Shown here one piece after another: positions 16,658 through 22,653 of a stretch of 22,653 nucleotides of DNA; position 1 is the first letter of the stretch; each line of letters opens with the position of its first letter. The stretch is from a virus. The position numbers and the translations under genes are program-made. The notes beneath the pieces were generated by a model that saw only the letters and a program-made list of their open reading frames with translations, made no database searches and was not told the DNA's origin. Where the stretch lies: positions 1 through 22,653 of the IMG/VR virus record IMGVR_UViG_3300031510_000040; one strand, given 5' to 3'.

Positions 16658-17547
16658 TACATTGCTTTCTTCTTTAGTACATCATACCATACTTTAGGTG
16701 GGTTCTTAGCCTTTGATGTTATCTTGCCAAACAACTGAGCCTTTGACCAACAGCGTGAACGATAACCACACATGCCACATATCTTAGGTAAGGTCTTGTT
16801 GCCAGTTCGTACCACCTCACTCTTAACTTTGTAAGTCTCAAACTCAGACTTGAATGGCTTAACAAAATTAGGGTCAGGGTCTATTAATCTTTTAACTCTC
16901 TTCTCAGCATCAGCCATGTAGATTCGTCTGTCTTCATCTTGCCAATCAGGAGCTTCAACCATAGCCACTTCACCACTTGACTTGTTGATAACTATCCAAC
17001 CACCAAAGGGTAAACCTGTAGCTTCTGCATACAGATGACCTTGCATGATATAACCAAAGGGATCATCTTCCTTTATCTTATCATAGCCACCATAGCCAGT
17101 GTACTTAAATTTAAATGCCCACTCACTTGCAGACTTAACATCCCACACTTTATCTATGCCCATCTCATCTCTTAATATAAGGTCAAGTGTGCCATTGATT
17201 GTTTGTCCTGCAATGTTAAGTGAGACTGCTTTTTGTTTCTCAACGATCTCTACTCCTGCTTGCTCCATAATAAGAACTGCAACGGATTCAACTAAGTCAC
17301 CAAACAAAAAACGAAACAGAGCATTGTAGTCCATCTCCTCAACAAGACCAGACCTCTCTAGTAGTTGCTGACAAAGAGGTCTACCTAAGCCAGACATTCT
17401 TATTCTGTACTCACGCTTCCTATTTAGTTGAATATCAACTGATTCTTTACACTCATCTGCAAAGTCTTGAGTAGCACTAGGGGAGATCGTGACTTCCCCC
17501 CTAGTAGCTCTCTGCATGTAGTCCTGAATTTTAAGCAGATTTAGCAT
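16657..17547 (-). CDS. Cas4/RecB-like PD-(D/E)XK exonuclease, possible Fe-S protein
   Basis: I favour the ATG at 17547 (296 aa); a GTG at 17577 lies further inside the upstream gene, and neither start has a strong ribosome site. Counting from 17547, the nuclease core is GTLDLIL (Asp122), VWDVKSAS (Asp136, Lys138) and QGHLY (Gln169, Tyr173), the QxxxY motif of RecB/Cas4-type nucleases. The C-terminal CGMCGYRSRCW has Cys257, Cys260 and Cys266 in the C-x2-C-x5-C spacing used with one upstream Cys (Cys33 or Cys59 here) to hold an iron-sulphur cluster in Cas4/AddB/Dna2. It takes the place of T7 gp6 exonuclease in the replication block: degradation of host DNA and end-processing or recombination of phage DNA. 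There are no cas1/cas2 genes, so it is not part of a CRISPR system. Confidence 0.85.
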   Translation of the reverse strand: MLNLLKIQDYMQRATRGEVTISPSATQDFADECKESVDIQLNRKREYRIRMSGLGRPLCQQLLERSGLVEEMDYNALFRFLFGDLVESVAVLIMEQAGVEIVEKQKAVSLNIAGQTINGTLDLILRDEMGIDKVWDVKSASEWAFKFKYTGYGGYDKIKEDDPFGYIMQGHLYAEATGLPFGGWIVINKSSGEVAMVEAPDWQDEDRRIYMADAEKRVKRLIDPDPNFVKPFKSEFETYKVKSEVVRTGNKTLPKICGMCGYRSRCWSKAQLFGKITSKAKNPPKVWYDVLKKKAM

Positions 17548-18385
17548 TGAAATCAGCCGACAAGTCCTGTTCCTCACTAGGAGAAATGAGTTTCTGAGCT
17601 TCTCTAAACTGATTAAGAACGTTCTCGTTATGAGCCTTTACAGTCTCACTGAAGTCCTTCATCAATGTCTTATCTGTATCCAAGACTGCGACTTCCTTAT
17701 GGAGGGAAGGAACTGGGATATAGTATACAACTGAGCCACTCTTAACTCTGCCCGTTGCTAACTTTATGACGACCTTTTGCATAATCTTCTTCTGCCTTGT
17801 AAGTCCGTCAATAAATTCTCTAATTGGTTTAAAGCCTGAACGCTTGAAGTATGCGACAAATGGGTGGTTGTCCATCTTAGCAGGATCACCATTTGCTTTA
17901 ACAAAATCTCCACTGACCTGACCATATATAACTTGGTTACATGTGGCAGAACGTGACTTTAATTTTAGTGGGTCATCATCTGAAAGTAACTCTTCTTCTT
18001 TCATAGGTAATCTACCACACTTGTTTCCTGCTTGTGTATCTGGAAACTCACCTGATAGGGTAGGCTTCTGTACTGACTTGCAAGAGAAAGTTCCTTGCTC
18101 CATATCCCACACACTCCACTCGAATGTACGTAAGATAGGTCGGATGTAAACTTCCTTAGCGTAGATGAACTCACCATCAACAAACATCTTCCACGAGCCA
18201 CGAGTCAAAGCGACACCATCGTCTGTCTCTGTATCATAGTTAATGTTAAGTCTTGATAGTCCAGTGTTGCTAGACGTTGCTTTCGCTTGTCCAGTTAGTT
18301 CCATGAACTTAGCAGTATCATCATCATTGAACGCTGATACCAAGTTGTCCATGTCGTTATCGATCGTAGTCATATCATTTCCCAT
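17531..18385 (-). CDS. Unknown replication-block protein; ssDNA-binding protein candidate (284 aa)
   Basis: A 284-aa protein I cannot place by motif. Residues 1-45 are acidic and Asn/Asp-rich; the middle (~45-225) looks beta-rich, with FEWSVWDMEQG, three Cys (KCGRLP, ATCNQV and the earlier FSCKSV) and VIYGQVSGDF; the C-terminus is helical, then short and polar with acidic residues (SPSEEQDLSADF). It lies between the DNA polymerase and the exonuclease, and T7-like replication blocks need an ssDNA-binding protein (gp2.5) that has not been found elsewhere here, so SSB is the best functional guess. The ATG at 18385 has AAAGGA six bases upstream. A second in-frame ATG (18373) has its own GGGA at six bases. 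Confidence 0.55.
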   Translation of the reverse strand: MGNDMTTIDNDMDNLVSAFNDDDTAKFMELTGQAKATSSNTGLSRLNINYDTETDDGVALTRGSWKMFVDGEFIYAKEVYIRPILRTFEWSVWDMEQGTFSCKSVQKPTLSGEFPDTQAGNKCGRLPMKEEELLSDDDPLKLKSRSATCNQVIYGQVSGDFVKANGDPAKMDNHPFVAYFKRSGFKPIREFIDGLTRQKKIMQKVVIKLATGRVKSGSVVYYIPVPSLHKEVAVLDTDKTLMKDFSETVKAHNENVLNQFREAQKLISPSEEQDLSADFNAKSA

Positions 18386-18397
18386 ATCATTTCCTTT
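18380..18397 (-). promoter_or_regulatory. Paired ribosome binding sites / nested starts before the SSB candidate
   Basis: On the - strand the repeat ATGATATG occurs twice, 12 bases apart (18390-18383 and 18378-18371). AAAGGA (18397-18392) serves the ATG at 18385, and GGGA (18383-18380) is correctly spaced for the in-frame ATG at 18373. An out-of-frame ATG at 18390 opens a six-codon frame ending in TGA at 18370. Two products differing by four residues, or mild tuning of initiation, are possible. Confidence 0.35.
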
Positions 18398-18422
18398 ATA
18401 TTTGGGTTTCGGTAATTTAACC

Positions 18423-19958
18423 TTAGTAATTTACTTCGGATAAGTCAAGCCAATTTTCACCTATTTTTAATTCTATTCCTATAGGCATGTCGTATTCTAT
18501 GTCATACCTAGCTTTCGAGCCATCAGAAATAGATAGCATAGCATCAGATAATACCTTGATGCACTGATCTTTTTCCATTGGATGAACGTCAAGTACAATA
18601 GAATCGTGTACTGTGTTGCATATTACAGACTTCATCTTAGCTTTTCTCATCACCTTGTCTAGCTCAACTAAGGCAATCGGCAGCAGGTCAGCAGTTGCAA
18701 ACCCTTGCACTGGATAATTACAGATGGCAGTACGATTTGTAGCCGATCCCCAATCAGTCCACTTAGCATCAGGGAAAGCATACACCCTGCCTGATGGTAA
18801 CTTTATCTCTTTTGTCTTGACTGCTTCCTTCTCTAGTTCCTTGTGCCACTCTGTTACCTGCTCATACTTCTCTTTAAAGGCACTGTAGTAGGCTTGTTGG
18901 GCAGGTGTACCACTTACACCACCATACAAAGGTTTGAAGGTGTGAGCCTTCGCATCCTGCCTGCTACACCCTATGATAGATGCAGTGTAGTTGTGAACAT
19001 CAGTCCCATCCAAAACATCTTTGTAGGCTTGGGCATCTTTAGCTAAGAACCCTGCAACCCTAAACTCTAGCTGAGAGTAGTCACCCTCAAGAATAAAACC
19101 ACCCTCGAATCGACTCTCGACTACCTTACGTATGGCAAACGTAGAACCACGTGGCATGTTTTGGAAGTTAGGATTACGAGAAGATAGTCTACCTGTAGCA
19201 GTAACACACTGCATAAACTCAGGATGGACAAAGCCATCATCATCCACATTGTTTTTCATACCCTCAACAAAGGTGGATAGGTAAGTACGAATGGCATTGT
19301 ATCTAGAATAAGAAGTACAGAACTCACGGGCATCACCACTAAGTTCAAGTGATCTATCTTCTAGGGTGACTTTGTCAGTCTTAAATCCTGCAGACGCAGT
19401 ATCTTTTGGATTGCGAGGTACAATCTTAAACCCTGCTACCTCGTTGGTATCCATGTACCTAGTTCCCCTGCCTTTACATGGCTTACATACTCTAAGCACC
19501 TTGCTAGGTTGTCCGTTCTTGTTGACCATCCTGACACGACCATTACCTAGACACCCTGCACACATCTGACCTTCAGTCTTGTACACAACGTCAGTCATGT
19601 TCCTTACGTTTCTTATGAACACGTTAGCTTTCATACGAGTACGTAACTTAGGCTTCATGGTGTTGCCACGCATCTCATGTCCAAGATTAAATGTAGCTCC
19701 CCACATAGCTTTGTCTCTTACCTTACGTGAGTAAAGAAGTACACTCCTGTCATCAGGGCTAGATAAGTTTACAGGTGTATCGCCCATAGCTTCTTTAGCC
19801 ATAGTCTGTAGCTTAGTTTCCAAATAGGAAAGTTCCTCATTGTATTCCTTTTCAATCTCATGCAGAGTATCCAAGTTAATCTTAAGTCCGTTCATCTCTA
19901 TGCGAGTAAGAACGTTAGTCATTTCAAGCGACAGCCTGAGTGTTGGTATCAATGTCAT
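18423..19958 (-). CDS. DNA polymerase A, polymerase half, with DnaJ-type zinc insertion in the thumb
   Basis: From the ATG at 19958 this is a 511-aa family A polymerase lacking the exonuclease, which is a separate gene just upstream in a different frame. It begins at the thumb (MTLIPTLRLSLEMTNVLTRI). Motif A is LEGDYSQLE (Asp293), motif B is R333..AK337..F..PLYG (Tyr345), and motif C is VHDSIVLD (His451, Asp452); TGRLSSRNPNFQNMP lies at 255-269. All catalytic residues are present. An insertion of ~90 residues in the thumb (about 85-180) carries CAGCLGNG (Cys133, Cys136) and CKPCKGRG (Cys158, Cys161), two of the four CxxCxGxG repeats of the DnaJ central domain, as described for phage HMO-2011 polymerase. 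A TTG at 19994 is a less likely start. An internal ribosome site (GGAGA) precedes 19958. Confidence 0.93.
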   Translation of the reverse strand: MTLIPTLRLSLEMTNVLTRIEMNGLKINLDTLHEIEKEYNEELSYLETKLQTMAKEAMGDTPVNLSSPDDRSVLLYSRKVRDKAMWGATFNLGHEMRGNTMKPKLRTRMKANVFIRNVRNMTDVVYKTEGQMCAGCLGNGRVRMVNKNGQPSKVLRVCKPCKGRGTRYMDTNEVAGFKIVPRNPKDTASAGFKTDKVTLEDRSLELSGDAREFCTSYSRYNAIRTYLSTFVEGMKNNVDDDGFVHPEFMQCVTATGRLSSRNPNFQNMPRGSTFAIRKVVESRFEGGFILEGDYSQLEFRVAGFLAKDAQAYKDVLDGTDVHNYTASIIGCSRQDAKAHTFKPLYGGVSGTPAQQAYYSAFKEKYEQVTEWHKELEKEAVKTKEIKLPSGRVYAFPDAKWTDWGSATNRTAICNYPVQGFATADLLPIALVELDKVMRKAKMKSVICNTVHDSIVLDVHPMEKDQCIKVLSDAMLSISDGSKARYDIEYDMPIGIELKIGENWLDLSEVNY

Positions 19959-20526
19959 TAAATAGTTCTCCAAATGTTGTGCCAAAGGCTTCAAGTTGTT
20001 TTACTGCTACCTCTTCCGTAGCAAGTACGTCTGCTATACCATATTCTTTCACAATCTCATAGGGTATATCGTAAAATGTTTTACCATCCTTTAAGTAAGG
20101 TGACACCAAGTCTTTCTGTTTCTCAGTAACACCATATCGTTTTGCAAGAGAGTCTAGACTAAGTGACCACCTCCTTGCCTTAGCTAATATGTATTCAGAT
20201 ACCATTGTATCGTACACATGACCATCATAAACAAAACCACAAGAACGTAACCAAGTCAGATCAAACTTAAAGTTCTGACCTACCAATACATCAGCACTAT
20301 TCAGATTATCTTGTAGCTTTTCAAACCAGCTATCGTCTACGTAGGCTTGACTGTCAGAGTGAAAGACAAAATCGTAAGTCACATCCTCTTCATCTAACCA
20401 CTTATACCCTACAGATACAAGTCTATTACCAAAGTAAGGCAAAGCAGTACTACCCCCTGACTCCTTTGTTTTATGAGTTGTCTCCACATCAAGTGTCAAG
20501 ACGTTTAGTTTTTCTACCTCTACCAT
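19924..20526 (-). CDS. DNA polymerase A 3'-5' proofreading exonuclease half (DEDDy), separate gene
   Basis: A 200-aa DEDDy exonuclease, the proofreading domain of a family A polymerase, encoded on its own. Exo I is LTLDVETT (Asp13, Glu15), Exo II is VGQNFKFDL (Asn85, Asp89), and Exo III is EYGIADVLAT (Tyr162, Asp166); the set is complete, so it should be active. Normal phage polymerases continue from here into the thumb. Here the frame ends in TGA at 19926-19924 while the polymerase continues in the +1 frame, overlapping by 35 bases. The start is secure: AGGAG lies five bases before the ATG at 20526. The two halves probably associate to make one holoenzyme (inference). The 5' end overlaps the HNH gene by 38 bases. 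Confidence 0.92.
   Translation of the reverse strand: MVEVEKLNVLTLDVETTHKTKESGGSTALPYFGNRLVSVGYKWLDEEDVTYDFVFHSDSQAYVDDSWFEKLQDNLNSADVLVGQNFKFDLTWLRSCGFVYDGHVYDTMVSEYILAKARRWSLSLDSLAKRYGVTEKQKDLVSPYLKDGKTFYDIPYEIVKEYGIADVLATEEVAVKQLEAFGTTFGELFNDIDTNTQAVA
19967..19971 (-). promoter_or_regulatory. Internal ribosome binding site for the polymerase half
   Basis: GGAGA lies inside the end of the exonuclease gene, eight bases before the ATG at 19958. That ATG opens the polymerase frame exactly where thumb homology begins. It decides the start and favours independent translation over a frameshift product. Confidence 0.6.
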
Positions 20527-20776
20527 TATTACTCCTATCAGTATTTGTCATATGACAATTAGCACAGAGTATTCTGCACTTTCTTATTTCTTTAAACAAG
20601 GTCACTATCTTGTGATTGATAAGATGGCTAACTTGTTTTGTCTTAACTCCAACGTGATCAAACTGCAGGGCATGTGCATTAGTTTTGTACCCACAGATAT
20701 AACAACCACACTTGACCTTAAGATAGTTAAGCCAATATCTTCTTCTCCTTGCTCTAGAGTTAGTGCTAGCAGTCAT
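20489..20776 (-). CDS. HNH endonuclease (free-standing, homing type likely)
   Basis: A 95-aa HNH nuclease. It has the two zinc knuckles CYIC (Cys25, Cys28) and CANC (Cys71, Cys74), with LQFDHVG (Asp40, His41) between them and the closing His75, the usual small HNH layout. The N-terminus is very basic (RARRRRYW), suited to DNA binding. It sits between the helicase and the polymerase exonuclease, and its last 38 bases overlap the exonuclease gene. Free-standing HNH genes next to replication genes are often homing endonucleases that spread into related phages. The ATG overlaps the stop of the 36-aa peptide gene as ATGA. A role in genome packaging or host DNA cleavage is the alternative. Confidence 0.85.
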   Translation of the reverse strand: MTASTNSRARRRRYWLNYLKVKCGCYICGYKTNAHALQFDHVGVKTKQVSHLINHKIVTLFKEIRKCRILCANCHMTNTDRSNNGRGRKTKRLDT

Positions 20777-20883
20777 CTAGAACCTAAAAGAACTAAAAAT
20801 AATAAGCCAATAAATATACCAAGAAAGCCACCAGTTTGTGTTAGCAATCCCCACACTCCAATTAAGCATATAAAAAATCCCAT
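20773..20883 (-). CDS. Small hydrophobic membrane peptide (36 aa)
   Basis: A 36-aa frame between the helicase and the HNH gene. Its ATG shares an A with the helicase stop (TAATG at 20885-20881), its TGA overlaps the HNH start (ATGA), and AGGGGGG lies ten bases upstream. The peptide is almost wholly hydrophobic: a first segment FFICLIGVWGLL, a short TQTGG turn, then FLGIFIGLLFLVLLGSR, i.e. one long or two short membrane helices with a basic end. Exact coupling on both sides makes it unlikely to be chance. I do not know a homologue. A holin-like, superinfection-exclusion or replication-anchoring role is possible, but none can be chosen. Confidence 0.65.
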   Translation of the reverse strand: MGFFICLIGVWGLLTQTGGFLGIFIGLLFLVLLGSR

Positions 20884-22112
20884 TAGTAATAAACCCCCCT
20901 ATGTACATCTATCTGGGCATTGATCATACCATGCCACCCATTATTTTTATTTTTAGAAATGCAAATGTGTCTCATAACATTATCAACTTCACTCGATCCC
21001 GTTTTACCTATGCCTATGATTACATCAGCTTCACCTGCTTTACCCGTTCTAGAATTGTCTAGCATAGAGTAGTCAATAAATTGACGATCATGTGCATCGT
21101 AACTTGCCTGACTAACTGCCCATATAAGTAGTTGATTTCGCTTAGCAATTTCTCTTGCAGTCACATAAGTTTCTTTTAGTCTCTCGTCACCACGATTATA
21201 TTGACCACTAATCCTGAACTTGTCTAGCTGATCACAGAACATAATGTCAGGTTTGTTAAGCTTAGCGTAGTCATCAACCTCCTCAATCGAAGTACCAACA
21301 GAGTCCATGATTGTTAGGTAAGGTTCTATCTCAACACGATACCTTTCTAACAAGCTAGCCTTCTGCATTACCATCTCATCTCTTGTCAATTCAAAATAAG
21401 ATTGGATAATCCGTAGCTTAATTTTACCTGCAGGTTCTTCGTTAGCCCAATACGTAACCTTAAACTTCTGCTTGATGTAAGATGATGCAAGGAAACAACA
21501 GAAGGTAGTCTTACCTACTTCAGGTCTAGCAAATATAATTCCTAAGTTTCCCCTATCCATACCCTTAAGGTTTTCTTGGATAAGGTTGAAGTGAAAAGGG
21601 AAATCAGATACTCCTGCTTCTTCTTCTAACAACTGAGACAAATCTTTGTCTACTATAGTGTAGGTAGTCTTGTCACTCATACGACCATCTTCAACTGCAT
21701 CGATTAGTCTTCGCAGTTCACCAAACTCTTCATTCTCACCTGTAAATATCTCAAGAGCTTTCTCACCTATCTGCCTTGCTCTATCTCTAAGCCACAGATT
21801 GTTAACCAAGTCTAGATGAAGTTCATCGTTGTCAGTAGGTTTGTCATCGAGTTCAGATATGACATCTTGGATACGCTTCCTAGCTGAGTCAGGTACTGCA
21901 GGATTCCTGTCATTATATATACCTGACAACTCAGACTTAGTTAATGTCTTAGCGTACTTAGTGTGGGAATAAACTATCGTGTCGTAGATATCTTTGAGTT
22001 CCCTATCAAACATTTCTCTATCTATTTTATTCTTTACCTTAGCAAAGAAATCAACATCTAAACAAAATCCTACGACTTGTTTATCTACTGATATAACTGT
22101 TGATGAAATCAT
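20883..22112 (-). CDS. Replicative DNA helicase, DnaB-like (RecA fold)
   Basis: A 409-aa helicase that unwinds the fork ahead of the polymerase. Residues ~1-130 look like a DnaB-type helical N-terminal domain. The motor follows: Walker A is FARPEVGKTT (Lys201), the catalytic Glu block is YWANEEP (224-227), Walker B is PDIMFCDQLDK (Asp294), the sensor strand is LLIWAVSQAS (Gln335), and LDNSRTGKAGEADVIIGIG (351-369) matches the DnaB 'RGSGAIEQDADVI' motif. Walker A keeps G-K-T but reads ARPEVGKT, close to DnaB's GRPSMGKT. AGAGGA lies before the ATG, and the first 32 bases overlap the primase gene. In T7 the helicase is fused to primase; here they are two genes. Confidence 0.92.
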   Translation of the reverse strand: MISSTVISVDKQVVGFCLDVDFFAKVKNKIDREMFDRELKDIYDTIVYSHTKYAKTLTKSELSGIYNDRNPAVPDSARKRIQDVISELDDKPTDNDELHLDLVNNLWLRDRARQIGEKALEIFTGENEEFGELRRLIDAVEDGRMSDKTTYTIVDKDLSQLLEEEAGVSDFPFHFNLIQENLKGMDRGNLGIIFARPEVGKTTFCCFLASSYIKQKFKVTYWANEEPAGKIKLRIIQSYFELTRDEMVMQKASLLERYRVEIEPYLTIMDSVGTSIEEVDDYAKLNKPDIMFCDQLDKFRISGQYNRGDERLKETYVTAREIAKRNQLLIWAVSQASYDAHDRQFIDYSMLDNSRTGKAGEADVIIGIGKTGSSEVDNVMRHICISKNKNNGWHGMINAQIDVHRGVYY

Positions 22113-22653
22113 TACGATCCTCTTTCTCCATATTTTTTAGGTCTTTCTTTAGCACCACTAACTTAGTAGGTACATGATTAGACAAGTGCCTAACAATGTC
22201 AACTGCCTTACGAGTTGCATCTTTGTCTAAAGCCACGAAAATTTTTTTATAATTCCTGATTACTTGTATGTGTGAATCTAAAAGGGAAGTTCCCATCAAA
22301 GCTAATCCTGTCACTAAATTAGAAACAGAACATGCTGATGGGCAATCTTCCACAACAAAACAATTGTCACTAGTACCACACACAAAAGGGTGTTTGCTAT
22401 TACCATACCTAAGCCATTTCGGTTTATTGTCAGTTAAATTTCTACCCGTTGCATCTACCACTTTGTCACCTTCTTTAACTAGGTAGGCTACCCTATCTCG
22501 TTGGAAGTCATATCTTATGTCAGCTAACCCTGCTAGGTAGGCATCGTAAGAGTTAGTCTTCTTCAGGTAGTTTTCTGCATTGATATTGCGAGATAAAGAT
22601 ACAAACGTATCAGGTATCTTAAACTTAATATCAGCTTCTTCTTTTATTGGTTC
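22081..22653 (-). CDS. DNA primase, C-terminal part with Toprim domain (5' end outside window)
   Basis: The frame is open to the right edge, so this is the last 190 residues of a longer primase. The Toprim catalytic fold is visible: CFVVEDCPSACSVSNLV (Glu in VED, where T7 gp4 has the EGEFDALS block) and IFVALDKDATRKAVDI (Asp-x-Asp, matching the DMDxxG block of Toprim), followed by LVVLKKDLKNM. Upstream, YDAYLAGLADIRYDF and RDRVAYLV are beta strands common before Toprim in phage primases. The zinc-binding N-terminus would lie outside the window. It overlaps the helicase by 32 bases, consistent with the two acting together at the fork. Confidence 0.85.
   Translation of the reverse strand, partial: EPIKEEADIKFKIPDTFVSLSRNINAENYLKKTNSYDAYLAGLADIRYDFQRDRVAYLVKEGDKVVDATGRNLTDNKPKWLRYGNSKHPFVCGTSDNCFVVEDCPSACSVSNLVTGLALMGTSLLDSHIQVIRNYKKIFVALDKDATRKAVDIVRHLSNHVPTKLVVLKKDLKNMEKEDRNDFINSYISR

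Noticed and set aside
16657-17577. Cas4-like nuclease as a sign of a CRISPR-Cas locus
   Set aside because: No repeats, cas1 or cas2 in the window; phage replication blocks commonly carry this nuclease type.
18386-18422. AT-rich gap after the polymerase gene as a promoter
   Set aside because: A TATAAA is present, but no paired -35 element is convincing and the run overlaps the ribosome site.
19924-19994. Programmed +1 frameshift joining exonuclease and polymerase, e.g. at the terminal GCT-TGA
   Set aside because: Polymerase-type sequence (IPTLRLSLEM) is already in the polymerase frame well before that TGA, no classic slippery site is visible, and an ATG with its own ribosome site explains translation. 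Not fully excluded.
19958-19994. TTG at 19994 as the polymerase start
   Set aside because: The extra 12 residues do not match thumb sequence and lack a ribosome site; the ATG at 19958 has GGAGA at eight bases.

Overview
This window is a piece of a lytic, tailed (podovirus-type) phage genome, about 22.6 kb, AT-rich by eye, with almost no non-coding DNA. The closest type I recognise is the marine HMO-2011-like / T7-like podovirus group infecting marine Alphaproteobacteria (SAR116, SAR11, Roseobacter). The main reasons are a family A DNA polymerase carrying an inserted DnaJ-type CxxCxGxG zinc module, a monomeric B12-dependent ribonucleotide reductase, a clear T7 endonuclease I homologue, and marine-phage tail fibre domains. 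The host is an inference; nothing in the window identifies it.

Layout. Positions 1-12579 (+ strand) are late genes: the end of a C1q-like tail fibre, a second tail fibre/receptor-binding protein, a small fibre-associated protein, a holin/XhlA-like protein, then a run of virion proteins (445, 129, 169, 963 and 1686 aa), the last two probably internal/ejection proteins, and finally a Met/Gly-rich EF-hand protein. Positions 12563-22653 (- strand) are the replication and nucleotide block. In transcription order these are: primase (cut by the window edge), DnaB-like helicase, a 36-aa membrane peptide, an HNH endonuclease, the 3'-5' exonuclease and polymerase halves of DNA polymerase as separate overlapping genes, an ssDNA-binding-protein candidate, a Cas4/RecB-like nuclease, an unknown protein, endonuclease I, an unknown acidic protein, a DUF3310 protein, ribonucleotide reductase, a second PD-(D/E)XK-like nuclease, a 73-aa unknown, and possibly a 41-aa membrane peptide. 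The two blocks converge near 12.6 kb.

How it works together. The leftward block supplies a nearly self-contained replisome (primase, helicase, polymerase with proofreading, likely SSB), nucleases to degrade host DNA and process concatemers, and a reductase that makes dNTPs from the recycled nucleotides. The rightward block builds the tail and internal core that inject the genome. Genes are tightly chained by TAATG, ATGA or TGATG stop/start overlaps on both strands, so translational coupling is probably general.

The points most worth a second look are the split DNA polymerase with an internal ribosome binding site, the zinc module in its thumb, two unannotated small membrane-peptide genes (36 and 41 aa), and a possible iron-sulphur cluster in the Cas4-like nuclease. 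I see no defence system, CRISPR array, tRNA, insertion sequence, integrase, attachment site, RNA polymerase, terminase, capsid or portal gene here. No stretch longer than about 110 bases lacks a gene.
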